DNA from: Candidatus Enterococcus myersii
Lineage (GTDB): Bacteria > Bacillota > Bacilli > Lactobacillales > Enterococcaceae
Direction of reading: 5' to 3'
NCBI RefSeq assembly: GCF_017316025.1
Contig: NZ_JAFLVT010000004.1
Location: 118,145 to 182,144 of the forward strand
DNA length: 64,000 nt
The first letter of the stretch is position 1; each line of letters begins with the position of its first letter. A program made the position numbers and the translations under genes. Below, one piece after another: positions 42,621-51,613 of this stretch. The notes below the pieces were generated by a model that was given only the letters and a program-made list of their open reading frames with translations, was not told where the DNA came from and made no database searches.

Positions 42621-43547
42621 TTATTCTTTCACTCCGCCGATTGTCAATCCGCCGACAAAATATTTTTGGAAAAACGGATAGGTCAATGCGATCGGTAATG
42701 TTGAAACCACAACGATTGCCATGCGGGCTGATTCAGACGGTAACGCAGCAAGTCCACCTTGGATTTGCGCACCCATCCCAGCATTTTTGGCTAGAAAATC
42801 CAAGTTGCTTTGGATTTTCATCAATAAATATTGCAATGGTACCAAGTTGTCATTTTGAATATAAAGCAATGCATTAAACCAGTCGTTCCAATAACCTAAT
42901 GCGGCAAACAAACTGATCGTGGCAATCCCTGGTACTGCTAAAGGTAAAACAATTTTCGTAAAAATCCGTAGTTCTGTAGCACCGTCAATCCGAGCCGACT
43001 CAATAATACTATCTGGTACTGTTTTAATAAAGAAGGTTCGCATCACTAAAATATTAAACGGCCCCAATGCCATTGGTAAAATCAACGCCCAAATTGTATC
43101 TTTCAAATAAAGCATATTGCTGACGATTAAATAAGTTGCTACCATCCCTGGGGTAAATAACATTGTAACTAAGGCAAAAAGAGTAAAGAAGCGACGGAAT
43201 GGGAAGTTAGAACGAGAAATTACATACGCATAAAGCGATGTCATCGTTGCATTCACCACAGTTCCTAACACCGTTACAAAAATCGTTACGCCAAAAGCAC
43301 GGAAGATTTTTCCACTCATTTTACCGGCAAAAATATAAGAATAAGCAGCCGTTGAAAATTCTTTGGGCCAAAAACGATAACCCAACTCCGCTAATGAATG
43401 TTCCTCTGTCAAAGAAATCATCACCACAAAGATAAATGGTAGTACACACGAAATCGCAAATAATGCAATGACGATATTGAAGATAATGTTAACAGTGGGA
43501 CTAAAGGAACGAATTTCCACTTTTGAGACTTTTTCTTTTTTACGCAT
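42621..43547 (-). CDS. Carbohydrate ABC permease, YtcP/LplC type
   Basis: The 308-residue protein has six membrane segments and the EAA loop for ATPase contact (DSIIESARIDGATELRIFTKIVLPLAVPGI). The family usually pairs with an LplB-type permease, as here. AGGAGCG precedes the ATG. Only 13 bp separate it from the LplB-type gene and 18 bp from the binding-protein gene. Confidence 0.92.
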   Translation of the reverse strand: MRKKEKVSKVEIRSFSPTVNIIFNIVIALFAISCVLPFIFVVMISLTEEHSLAELGYRFWPKEFSTAAYSYIFAGKMSGKIFRAFGVTIFVTVLGTVVNATMTSLYAYVISRSNFPFRRFFTLFALVTMLFTPGMVATYLIVSNMLYLKDTIWALILPMALGPFNILVMRTFFIKTVPDSIIESARIDGATELRIFTKIVLPLAVPGIATISLFAALGYWNDWFNALLYIQNDNLVPLQYLLMKIQSNLDFLAKNAGMGAQIQGGLAALPSESARMAIVVVSTLPIALTYPFFQKYFVGGLTIGGVKE

Positions 43548-43560
43548 GTGTCGCTCCTCC

Positions 43561-44505
43561 TTAGAATAATGCTGAATCTGGTTCGATCCGACGAACCACG
43601 AAGTTTGTTCCTAATAATAAAATCGCCCCAACAACAGATTGGTATAAACTAGCAGCAGAAGACATCCCGATATCACCAGTTGCCGTTAAGCCGTTATAAA
43701 TATACGTATCTAAAACAGACGTCACTTGATACAAGGCCCCATTATTACGTGGCAAGTTGTAGAACATCCCAAAGTCTGCTCTAAAAATCCCCCCGATGTT
43801 TAAAATCAATAAGACCATCATCATTGGCACGATTTGCGGAATCGTGACGTTTTTAATTTGTTGCCATTTTGAAGCACCGTCTACCATTGCCGCTTCATAA
43901 TATGTTGGGTCAATCCCCATGACAGAAGCATAATAGATGATACTGTTGTAACCTAAGCTCTTCCAAACGTTCATCACAACAAAAATCAACGGCCACCAAG
44001 TTGGATCGGTATACCAGTTAATCGGATTTTTACCGTTATTGGTTAACCATAAGTTGAAGATCCCTTTGTCTGGGCTTAAGAAGGCATATACAAAGTAACC
44101 GATTACAACCCAAGATAAAAAGTAAGGTAAAAGTGACATCGTATGATAAACTTTCACCAATTTTTTGTTGCGTAATTCACTCATAATAATTGCAAAAGCA
44201 ATCGCAAAGAATAAGTTAAAGGCTAAGAAAACGACATTATAGGCAATTGTATTGCGGGTAATTAACCAAGCATCCTTTGAAGCAAATAAGAATTTGAAAT
44301 TATCAAAGCCTACCCACTTACTCGTCATCAAGCTATCAATAAAACCATTTGGCGAAATGTGGAAATCTTTAAAAGCCACCACATTGGCAAATACTGGTAT
44401 ATAAAAGAAGAAGATAAACCAGACAAATCCTGGTAACGCCATTAAAATCAAAGCTTTATAGCGCCACACATTTTGCCAAAAGCTCGCTTTTTTCTTTTTC
44501 TTCAT
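43561..44505 (-). CDS. Carbohydrate ABC permease, LplB type
   Basis: The 314-residue protein has a lysine-rich N terminus, six membrane segments and the EAA loop (PTYYEAAMVDGASKWQQIKNVTIPQIVP). It is the first gene of an eight-gene minus-strand unit (two permeases, binding protein, YesL, YesM, YesN, GH1, ROK). AAGGAGG precedes the ATG. Confidence 0.92.
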   Translation of the reverse strand: MKKKKKASFWQNVWRYKALILMALPGFVWFIFFFYIPVFANVVAFKDFHISPNGFIDSLMTSKWVGFDNFKFLFASKDAWLITRNTIAYNVVFLAFNLFFAIAFAIIMSELRNKKLVKVYHTMSLLPYFLSWVVIGYFVYAFLSPDKGIFNLWLTNNGKNPINWYTDPTWWPLIFVVMNVWKSLGYNSIIYYASVMGIDPTYYEAAMVDGASKWQQIKNVTIPQIVPMMMVLLILNIGGIFRADFGMFYNLPRNNGALYQVTSVLDTYIYNGLTATGDIGMSSAASLYQSVVGAILLLGTNFVVRRIEPDSALF

Positions 44506-44572
44506 CTTTAAACCTCCTTATATTTTTCTGCATCACGGCCTTTTTAATCTTACGGGCCTTCCTGACGTAGTA

Positions 44573-44601
44573 ATAATACCGCTTTCAAAACAAAGAGGTA
44601 A
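44573..44601 (-). promoter_or_regulatory. Promoter of the ABC-importer operon with cre-like site
   Basis: On the minus strand TTACCT (44601-44596), 17 bp, TATTAT (44578-44573). TTGAAAGCGGTATTA (44588-44574) inside it fits the CcpA consensus with one mismatch, so glucose repression is likely. Confidence 0.55.
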
Positions 44602-44879
44602 GGAACAAACTTTAGATAAAATGCAACAAATTTTAGAAAGGGTATATCTTTTTTCATATTTTGTTCACATTTAAAATATGCTAGGAACCTTAACTGCAGA
44701 CCTGTTTTTATTTTAAGATAACAAAACTTATCCTAAAATTTACTTTGTCTACTATTAAAGATATATTCTTTTAAACCGCACTTACAGCTAAGAGATAACA
44801 ATTATTATTTCCAGTATTTTTACCGCTGGTGTATAATAACAGCTGTTTGAGAAATAAAGTGACGTTTGGAGTTAAGAAA

Positions 44880-46487
44880 ATGAAGAAAACAAAAATAGTG
44901 TTTGCAAGCTTAGCGCTTTTAGTAGCTTTAAGCATTGGCAGCCTTTCAACACAAGCAAAAACAATCGCAGCTACGCAGGATAGTTCAGATACGATAATGC
45001 CGACCTCTACTGAAACTAGTAGTCAAACTGCTGTCCTGTCTGAGTCTGTTTCAACTAGTAAAAATAGCGCTGCAATTTCCACAGAGCAAACTACTACCAC
45101 TACCACCAATCAAGTTACACCAAATTCAATCAGTAAAGAACAAGTTATGCCCCAAGTAAAAACAGCGGCTAAAATTAAAAGTACCCCACAACAAGTGACT
45201 CCTGTAAAAGCTGCTTACCAAAAACCAGCAGTCGCTAGTCCGGTTAAAGCTAAAGGGGCAAATTTTTACGTTCAAATTACCAATAAAAATTATGCTATCT
45301 GGTCAAACTTTTCTTGGCAACAGCGCGCTGTTAGTTCCCGTTATTATATGAAATTGCTTCATGTAAAAGTCATCTACACCCATCAAAATGGCGCGAACTA
45401 TTATTCTTTATACAATAATCAAGACAAATGGGTGGGCTATTTAAATGCCGCGGCAACTAAAACAACTCCCATTCAAGGTAGTTGGCACAAAATACAAAAA
45501 TATGTCACCATTTCCCAACCGACTTGGACTATTTGGAATAATTTTGCTGGCAAAGCAAAATACAAAGCTGCAACATTAAGTGATCGGGTAGTTAAAGTGA
45601 CCGGCTATTACACTCACTTTAATGGCGCCACTTATTATTCTCTTTATGATAATAACAACAAATGGCTTGGCTATTTGAATGCTGGTGGGGTAAAAGAAGT
45701 CGCTGCCCAAGGTTATTATCACAACTTTAACAAATACGTTAAAATTACGAAAAATTGGTCGGTCTGGCGAAATTTTAATTGGCAATTCAAAAGCTCTGCC
45801 ACAAGCATTGCCAACCAACCCATTTTAGCCAAGGGCTATTATAAACATTTTAACGGCGCTACTTATTACTCCCTTTACAATCAAAACGGAACCTGGTTGG
45901 GCTATATTAATAGTGGTGCTACAGCAATTAGTGCTGCACCAAAACCAAATAAAACGATTTTGTTAGGTGTGCCTTTTATTAGCCAAGGCAATACGATGTT
46001 ATGTGAAGGCACTTCACTTTTAGAAGCCCTCCATTACAAAAAAATTGCAACCAATCAAAATTTGATGACCTTCGTTAAATCGATGCCCTTATCACCAAAT
46101 AATAATCCCAATAACGGCTTTTCTGGTGAATGGCGCCATAACGTCAACGGAACTTACCAAGGAATGAATCCAGGTCCTGTCGTTAAATGGGGCAATCAAA
46201 ACGGTGGCAAACTCACAAATATTTCCGGTGCTACTATTCAAACTTTAAAAGGTGAAATAGCTAAGGGCAATCCTGTTGTAACCTGGGTTACCTATGCTTT
46301 TGCACCAGCAGAACACAAACGCATGTTTTGGGGCGATGCCATTTGGAATCGTCATGTCGTAACATTAGACGGTTATAAAGATGGCTTTTATCACGTGGTC
46401 GATCCTGTTTTTGGCCCCGGCTGGATTGCTGGAAAATCTTTTGAAACAGCCTATAATGTTTCCCGGCTTGCTGTTTTAGTGAGGTAA
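44880..46487 (+). CDS. Secreted SH3-like-repeat protein with C39-type peptidase domain
   Basis: A protein of about 535 residues. It has a Sec signal peptide (KIVFASLALLVALSIGSLSTQAKT), a Ser/Thr-rich linker, three SH3/GW-like repeats of about 65 residues ending GYLNA or GYINS (roughly residues 130-350), and a C39-like papain-fold domain. The domain's likely catalytic residues are Cys in TMLCEGTSLLEAL, His in NRHVVTLDGY and Asp in VVDPVFG. The repeats probably bind the cell wall. The start at 44880 follows GGAGTTAAG; a longer frame runs across a TATAAT box at 44832. It is alone on the plus strand, between the ABC operon and recA. Function could be wall or peptide cleavage; it is unproven. Confidence 0.82.
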   Translation: MKKTKIVFASLALLVALSIGSLSTQAKTIAATQDSSDTIMPTSTETSSQTAVLSESVSTSKNSAAISTEQTTTTTTNQVTPNSISKEQVMPQVKTAAKIKSTPQQVTPVKAAYQKPAVASPVKAKGANFYVQITNKNYAIWSNFSWQQRAVSSRYYMKLLHVKVIYTHQNGANYYSLYNNQDKWVGYLNAAATKTTPIQGSWHKIQKYVTISQPTWTIWNNFAGKAKYKAATLSDRVVKVTGYYTHFNGATYYSLYDNNNKWLGYLNAGGVKEVAAQGYYHNFNKYVKITKNWSVWRNFNWQFKSSATSIANQPILAKGYYKHFNGATYYSLYNQNGTWLGYINSGATAISAAPKPNKTILLGVPFISQGNTMLCEGTSLLEALHYKKIATNQNLMTFVKSMPLSPNNNPNNGFSGEWRHNVNGTYQGMNPGPVVKWGNQNGGKLTNISGATIQTLKGEIAKGNPVVTWVTYAFAPAEHKRMFWGDAIWNRHVVTLDGYKDGFYHVVDPVFGPGWIAGKSFETAYNVSRLAVLVR

Positions 46488-46492
46488 GACAA

Positions 46493-46526
46493 AAAATCCC
46501 CGCGAAAAAATTTTCGCGGGGATTTT
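46493..46526. terminator. Bidirectional terminator between the C39 gene and recA
   Basis: AAAATCCCCGCGAAAA (46493-46508) pairs with TTTTCGCGGGGATTTT (46511-46526). It is the only visible terminator for both convergent genes. Confidence 0.93.
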
Positions 46527-46538
46527 GTCCTGTTTAAA

Positions 46539-47579
46539 TTAATCTAAAGGTAATTCTTCTTGTGCTTCTTCAACAGTTACTTCACTACCATCTCCGATGC
46601 CATATGCTTCTCTGACACGCGTTGAGATTTCAGCTTTCATTTCAGGATGTTCTTTCATGTAGTTTTTGGCATTATCACGACCTTGGCCGATACGATCGCC
46701 CTTGTAAGAATACCAAGCACCGCTTTTATCAACGATATCTTGTTCTACCGCCATATCTAAAAGCTCTCCTTCTTGCGAGATACCTTGACCATACATTAAG
46801 TCAACTTCAGCTATTTTAAAAGGTGGCGCTACTTTGTTTTTAACAACTTTGATTTTCGTCCGGTTCCCAATAATATCTGTCCCAGATTTTAATTGTTCTG
46901 CACGGCGAACTTCTAAACGAATCGTTGCGTAGAATTTCAACGCCCGTCCACCTGGTGTTGTTTCGGGGTTACCAAACATAATGCCGACTTTTTCACGAAT
47001 TTGGTTAATAAAGACTGCGATTGTTTTGGTTTTATTAATGGAGCCTGAAAGTTTGCGCAATGCTTGTGACATCAAACGCGCTTGCAAACCAACATGGGCA
47101 TCCCCCATTTCACCATCAATTTCTGCCCGGGGTACTAAAGCTGCCACCGAGTCGATAACAACAATGTCAATGGCACCACTGGAAACCAAAGCATCCGCAA
47201 TTTCCAATCCTTGTTCCCCTGTATCTGGTTGTGACAATAGTAACTCGTCAATATTGACGCCTAATTTTTGTGCATACAACGGATCTAACGCGTGCTCTGC
47301 ATCGATAAAAGCAGCTGTCCCGCCATTTTTTTGCACTTCCGCAATCGCGTGTAGCGCAACGGTTGTTTTACCAGAACTTTCAGGACCGTAAATTTCAACA
47401 ATTCGGCCACGAGGATAACCGCCAACACCTAAGGCTACATCTAAAGCCAGCGAACCACTTGGAATAGTGGAAACTTGTTGATCTGCCTTTTCTCCTAATT
47501 TCATCACGGCGCCTTTACCGTAGTTTTTTTCAATTTTCTTTAACGCAGCATCTAAGGCTGCTTTGCGATCGTCTGCCAA
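46539..47579 (-). CDS. recA: Recombinase A
   Basis: A RecA of about 346 residues with Walker [13 protein letters not shown], the [12 protein letters not shown] block, Walker [16 protein letters not shown], the L1/L2 region [17 protein letters not shown] and [20 protein letters not shown]. An acidic C-terminal tail ends the protein. The frame extends to an ATG at 47594, but that lies in the ribosome site (ATGGAGGG). The TTG at 47579, six bases after GGAGGG, gives the usual [13 protein letters not shown] start. Confidence 0.98.
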   Translation of the reverse strand: MADDRKAALDAALKKIEKNYGKGAVMKLGEKADQQVSTIPSGSLALDVALGVGGYPRGRIVEIYGPESSGKTTVALHAIAEVQKNGGTAAFIDAEHALDPLYAQKLGVNIDELLLSQPDTGEQGLEIADALVSSGAIDIVVIDSVAALVPRAEIDGEMGDAHVGLQARLMSQALRKLSGSINKTKTIAVFINQIREKVGIMFGNPETTPGGRALKFYATIRLEVRRAEQLKSGTDIIGNRTKIKVVKNKVAPPFKIAEVDLMYGQGISQEGELLDMAVEQDIVDKSGAWYSYKGDRIGQGRDNAKNYMKEHPEMKAEISTRVREAYGIGDGSEVTVEEAQEELPLD

Positions 47580-47734
47580 ATGAATTCCCTCCATTATCTT
47601 GTCATCTATTTACCAAAAGCTTCATCTTTTGAAGCGAAACTTGTAACCAAACATAAAAACTTGTGCAACTGCTAAGGAAAAACAACTCCTTATCACAGCT
47701 TTAATAATAGCCTTTCTAAATTAAAAAAGCAAGA

Positions 47735-47787
47735 AAAAGCGAACGTATTTTCGCATATTAAAAGATATTAATCTTTTGTTCGCTTTT
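47735..47787 (-). terminator. Hairpin terminator between cinA and recA
   Basis: AAAAGCGAAC (47735-47744) pairs with GTTCGCTTTT (47778-47787), with an inner AAAAGAT/ATCTTTT stem. The minus strand continues with T's. recA must therefore have its own promoter or receive read-through. Confidence 0.8.
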
Positions 47788-47797
47788 GGAAAATTAT

Positions 47798-49033
47798 TTA
47801 CAAAACTGCACGCCGCAATAAATCTAAGCCTGCCATAACTGCACTATGACGTACATAGGCGCGATCACGGGTGAAGTGATACAAGTGGGCCGTAACCTCT
47901 GTTTCACTTGCCAAACCAATCCAAACTGTTCCAGCTGCCTGACCTTCCAGCTCATCTGGTCCTGCTACACCAGTAAAACTTAATGCGTAGTCCGCACCAA
48001 TAATTTTTCGGGCATTTTTAGCCATTGCTTTGGCGCAGGCTTCACTGACCACACCATACTCTTGCAATAGCGCTGCATCAATTTGCAAGAGTTTTTCTTT
48101 TTGCTCTTTTGCATAAGTTACAAAACCACCAGCAAAAACTTTCGAAGCGCCGCTGATATTGGCGAGGGTTGCTTGGAATTGTCCTGCCGTTAGACTTTCC
48201 GCTGCTGTTATACTGCAATTTTTTTCCTGCAATAATTTTACGACCACTGCTTCCAATGAATTTTCTTCACCGTAGCCGTAAAAGTATTCCCCCACCTCCT
48301 TTTTGATTGCAGCTTCTGTTTCATCTAATAATTTCATGCCCATTGCTTTATCAGGTGCCTTAACTGTCAGTCGCAGCGTAACTTCATTAGGTTTGGCGTA
48401 AGGCGCAATCGTGGGGTTTGTTTGTTTTTCAATTAAATCAGCTAACTGGCTCACCAATTTAGATTCCCCAATGCCGTAAAATCGCAATACCCGCGAAATC
48501 AGTTGGTCTGTTTGAGGAAATTTTTCTTCTAAAAGCGGTTTAGCGTGGTGTAAAAACATCGGACGCAATTCTGAAGGTGGGCCGGGCAAAAGTAAAAAGG
48601 CTGTCGTTGCACTTTGATAAAAAATGCCAATGGCAAGACCCGTTTCATTTGGTAGGGCAATTCCGTCTTCAAAAATGAGTACCTGTCTTAAATTATTCGG
48701 TGTCATTTCCCGTTTGGCTTTCGTAAAAAAAGCATCTAATTCTTTGCGACCAGCGTAATCTTCGACTAAGTTTTGACCAACGTGTTTTGCGACCACGTCT
48801 TTTGTTAAATCATCAGTCGTCGGCCCCAAACCACCACATAACACCACAAGATCACTGCGCTCATCTGCTATCTGCAGCAAGTTTTCTAAACGGGCGGGAT
48901 TATCCCCCACCACGCTATGATAATAGACCTCAATTCCCAGGTCCGCCAATTCTTCTGAGATAAAAGTCGCGTTCGTATTAACGACTTGGCCTAATAGAAT
49001 TTCTGTTCCCACTGCAATGATTTCTGCTTTCAT
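47798..49033 (-). CDS. cinA: Competence/damage-inducible protein CinA
   Basis: The 411-residue two-domain protein has an N-terminal MoaB/MogA-like domain ([35 protein letters not shown]) and a C-terminal CinA/PncC nicotinamide-nucleotide amidohydrolase domain ([24 protein letters not shown] split by variation, SFTGVAGPD). The ATG follows GAGGAG. Gene order pgsA-cinA-recA is the Firmicutes standard, though terminators lie on both sides here. Confidence 0.95.
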   Translation of the reverse strand: MKAEIIAVGTEILLGQVVNTNATFISEELADLGIEVYYHSVVGDNPARLENLLQIADERSDLVVLCGGLGPTTDDLTKDVVAKHVGQNLVEDYAGRKELDAFFTKAKREMTPNNLRQVLIFEDGIALPNETGLAIGIFYQSATTAFLLLPGPPSELRPMFLHHAKPLLEEKFPQTDQLISRVLRFYGIGESKLVSQLADLIEKQTNPTIAPYAKPNEVTLRLTVKAPDKAMGMKLLDETEAAIKKEVGEYFYGYGEENSLEAVVVKLLQEKNCSITAAESLTAGQFQATLANISGASKVFAGGFVTYAKEQKEKLLQIDAALLQEYGVVSEACAKAMAKNARKIIGADYALSFTGVAGPDELEGQAAGTVWIGLASETEVTAHLYHFTRDRAYVRHSAVMAGLDLLRRAVL

Positions 49034-49065
49034 ACTAGCTCCTCACTTTCATATACGCATTTTGT

Positions 49066-49117
49066 AAAAAAAACAATGAGATCCTGCAAAATAAATTTCA
49101 TTTTACAGCACCTCATT
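49066..49117 (-). terminator. Terminator downstream of pgsA and its repeat element
   Basis: On the minus strand AATGAG (49117-49112), an inner GCTG..CAG helix and CTCATT (49080-49075), followed by eight T's (49073-49066). Confidence 0.8.
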
Positions 49118-49209
49118 TCTTAGCTGGGGTTATGAAGTAAAAAAATCCCCACTTGTTTTATTTAACTATAAAAATTCCACATGAATAAATCGCTTCACAG
49201 CAAGTTTAC

Positions 49210-49338
49210 AAAGCCTTTCTTCATGTCTGGCTTTTCAAACTAGCTTTATCGGCCTTAAGCTGAAATTTCAAGAAATTTGAAAGGCAATTTATTGAAACCC
49301 CATCTTAACGCTCAAAAGCTGAGCAAGTGTGAAAAGCC
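49210..49338 (-). repeat. Structured tandem hairpin repeat, type E: one full unit plus truncated second unit
   Basis: Read on the minus strand, the full unit (49338-49229, 110 nt) begins GGCTTTTC and ends GAAAAGCC. Inside are AGCTTT/AAAGCT, the GAG/CCGA internal loop and GGTTTCAA/TTGAAATT. Its inner part follows type D at 21307-21416, but the outer arms differ and still pair. A degenerate second start (GGCTTT, then ACTTGCT) begins at 49215, exactly 123 bp on, and then ends. The element starts 7 bp after the pgsA stop and reads in the same direction. Confidence 0.82.
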
Positions 49339-49345
49339 TTGATTT

Positions 49346-49924
49346 TTACATCGAGCCTTTAAAGACCGCGGTATTTTTAGCAAAATAATCAACACCTGAG
49401 TAAATCGTGAAGATCAGGCAGGCATAAAGTAAAATTTGATCAACAGGTAGCCCGATTAAGTTAAAGGGCATATTGTTTAAAAATAGGAAAATAATCGCAA
49501 GCATTTGAGTAGCTGTTTTTACTTTGCCTGGCCATGCGGCAGCCATCACTTCGCCGCCTTCGACTAATAATAAACGCAATCCTGTTACTGCTAATTCACG
49601 GCAGACGATAATTGCGACAACCCAACCAGGAGCTTTGTTCAAGTCAACCAACAAGATAAAAGCTGTCATAACGAGCATTTTGTCTGCTAGTGGATCCGCA
49701 AATTTACCAAAGTTTGTAACTAAGCCGCGAGCACGGGCGATATGACCGTCTAGCCAGTCGGTAAAACTTGCGACAGCAAAAATAATCGCTGCGACTAAAT
49801 GGGTAATGGGTAGTTCAGTTGTTCCGAGTACTAGCGTGCCAAAATTAAAAGGCAGTACCAAAATCAAAATAAAAAGTGGAATCATACAGATTCGAATAAC
49901 CGTCAACTTATTGGGTAAATTCAA
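49346..49924 (-). CDS. pgsA: CDP-diacylglycerol-glycerol-3-phosphate 3-phosphatidyltransferase
   Basis: The 192-residue membrane protein starts MNLPNKLTVIRI and carries the CDP-alcohol phosphotransferase signature (DWLDGHIARARGLVTNFGKFADPLADK read in parts: DG..AR, G...D...D). It makes phosphatidylglycerol phosphate, the precursor of phosphatidylglycerol, which MprF encoded in this window modifies. The start is TTG, ten bases after AAGGAG. Confidence 0.95.
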   Translation of the reverse strand: MNLPNKLTVIRICMIPLFILILVLPFNFGTLVLGTTELPITHLVAAIIFAVASFTDWLDGHIARARGLVTNFGKFADPLADKMLVMTAFILLVDLNKAPGWVVAIIVCRELAVTGLRLLLVEGGEVMAAAWPGKVKTATQMLAIIFLFLNNMPFNLIGLPVDQILLYACLIFTIYSGVDYFAKNTAVFKGSM

Positions 49925-49956
49925 TTGAAAAAATCTCCTTTTCTACTTAAAACCGT

Positions 49957-50865
49957 CTATTCAGCCGTTTGATAATTAATTGCCAATGTTACATTTTTCC
50001 GTAAAGCCGGAATATTAGGGTCCGTATAATTCAAGTCTTTGCCATTGGCTTTGATACTTAAGTTGCCACTTGCACCTAAAACGATAGTCGCATTGGTCAC
50101 AGCTTCAGGTAAAGTCGTTGACTGTGTTTCTCCTGCTTGCAATGTATATTGGTAAACATAGCCATTATTAACTAATACCCCAATCCAACAAGGACCATTG
50201 GCATTGCCAACAAAATCCAATTTAATTGGACCTTTGGCATCACTCAAACTAAAAACAGCTTCTGTTTGCGTATTGCTATCTAGTTTTACCGCCATTTCTT
50301 TTTCTTTTTTCTCAGATTCTTTCGTGGATTCTGCTGGTTTTGCTTCTGATTCTTTGGTGGAAGATTCAGCTACTTTACTCGTGGTAGTTGTTGCTTGATC
50401 CACTACCACTGAAGAATTGTCCGCAATCATTGGCGTTTGATTATTGCGATCTTGCCACGTCATGTAAAATACAATCACGACGATAACCAACGCAACCAAC
50501 CCAAAGAAAATGACCGGTAACAACCGCATAACCGGGTTGCCGGTTTTTTCTTCTACGTGCAACGATTTTCTAGAGCCTTGGATGGTTTCTGGCTGCGGTC
50601 GTTTTGGCGGTGGCGGCGTTAGCGTTTCTTTGCCTGCTAACACGGCGACTAATTTGTCTCCATCTTCTCCGACTGCCTGGGCATACTGCTTCACAAAAGC
50701 CCGCACGTAAAAAGAACCCGGCAACAGATCTAATTCGCCGCTTTCGATTGCCTCTAAATAGCGTTTTTGAATTTTGGTAATTTGTTGTAATTCATCCAGT
50801 GAAATATTTTTATTTAAACGGGCTTGCCGTAATCTTGTGCCGATCGTTGTTGCTTCATTTGCCAC
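49957..50865 (-). CDS. rodZ: RodZ-like helix-turn-helix membrane protein (YmfM)
   Basis: The 302-residue protein has an N-terminal HTH_25 domain (IGTRLRQARLNKNISLDELQQITKIQKRYLEAIE). One membrane segment lies near residue 120-142 (LLPVIFFGLVALVIVVIVFY), then a Ser/Glu/Lys-rich linker and an extracellular DUF4115 domain. RodZ links MreB-type cytoskeleton and cell shape in rods; in cocci the role is less clear. GTG start after GGAGAG. It sits between ymfI and pgsA as in Bacillus. Confidence 0.9.
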   Translation of the reverse strand: MANEATTIGTRLRQARLNKNISLDELQQITKIQKRYLEAIESGELDLLPGSFYVRAFVKQYAQAVGEDGDKLVAVLAGKETLTPPPPKRPQPETIQGSRKSLHVEEKTGNPVMRLLPVIFFGLVALVIVVIVFYMTWQDRNNQTPMIADNSSVVVDQATTTTSKVAESSTKESEAKPAESTKESEKKEKEMAVKLDSNTQTEAVFSLSDAKGPIKLDFVGNANGPCWIGVLVNNGYVYQYTLQAGETQSTTLPEAVTNATIVLGASGNLSIKANGKDLNYTDPNIPALRKNVTLAINYQTAE

Positions 50866-50885
50866 TTACACATTCTCTCCAGTCT

Positions 50886-51611
50886 TTAATGCAGCCAGCC
50901 TCCTGTCACAGGAATTGTCGCACCGGTAATATATTGCGCATCTTGTTGAAATAAAAAGGCTACAGCTGCCGCGATTTCCTTAGCGTATGCTAGTCTTCCT
51001 AGCGGGATTTCTTCTATTAATTGTTTTAATTCAGTTGCTGTGAAATCTTCATTCATCTTCGTAGCAACAGCTCCTGGTGCAATGCAATTAACCGTACAGC
51101 CATTAGCGGCCACTTCTTTTGCATAGGCGTTGACAAAACTTTGCTGCCCGCCTTTAACCGCACTGTAAACAGTTTCTAGGCTGCTACCATTTAAACCATA
51201 AACAGAGCCGACAAAAACAATTCTTGCTTGGCTAGAACGCCGCAATTTTTCCTCCAAGCCCTGCAAAATCAGCAGCGGTGTCTCCAAATGTAGCTGCCAC
51301 AGACGTCGCATGTCTTGTTGTGTATGTTCACCAAGCAGACCATATTTGGTAAAACCGGCGGCAAAAACAATGCCATCCACTTGAAACAAACCCGCCAAAA
51401 ATGACGGAATATCGGGGGTTTCTAGCATATCTAAGCATACCATAAAAAAATCTTGCTGGGGATAGGTTTCCTTTAACTCGCTAACAAATTTTAATACTTT
51501 TTCTTCATTGCGATGATAGTGACAATATAACGACCAGCCGTCTTTGGCTAAAGCGCGACAAATTGCTTCACCAATATCGCCGCTAGCCCCCATTACAAGT
51601 GCACTTTTCAT
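50886..51611 (-). CDS. ymfI: SDR-family reductase, YmfI type (EF-P 5-aminopentanone reductase)
   Basis: The 241-residue short-chain dehydrogenase has the NAD(P) loop (VMGASGDIGEAICRAL), NNAG-like FAAGFTKYG, the catalytic Ser (VGSVYG), YxxxK (YSAVKGG) and the late PLGRLAYAKEIAAAVAFL. In Bacillus YmfI reduces the 5-aminopentanone modification on elongation factor P. The assignment here rests on its place in ymfF-ymfH-ymfI-rodZ-pgsA. It starts 2 bp after ymfH. Confidence 0.85.
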   Translation of the reverse strand: MKSALVMGASGDIGEAICRALAKDGWSLYCHYHRNEEKVLKFVSELKETYPQQDFFMVCLDMLETPDIPSFLAGLFQVDGIVFAAGFTKYGLLGEHTQQDMRRLWQLHLETPLLILQGLEEKLRRSSQARIVFVGSVYGLNGSSLETVYSAVKGGQQSFVNAYAKEVAANGCTVNCIAPGAVATKMNEDFTATELKQLIEEIPLGRLAYAKEIAAAVAFLFQQDAQYITGATIPVTGGWLH

Positions 51612-51613
51612 GC

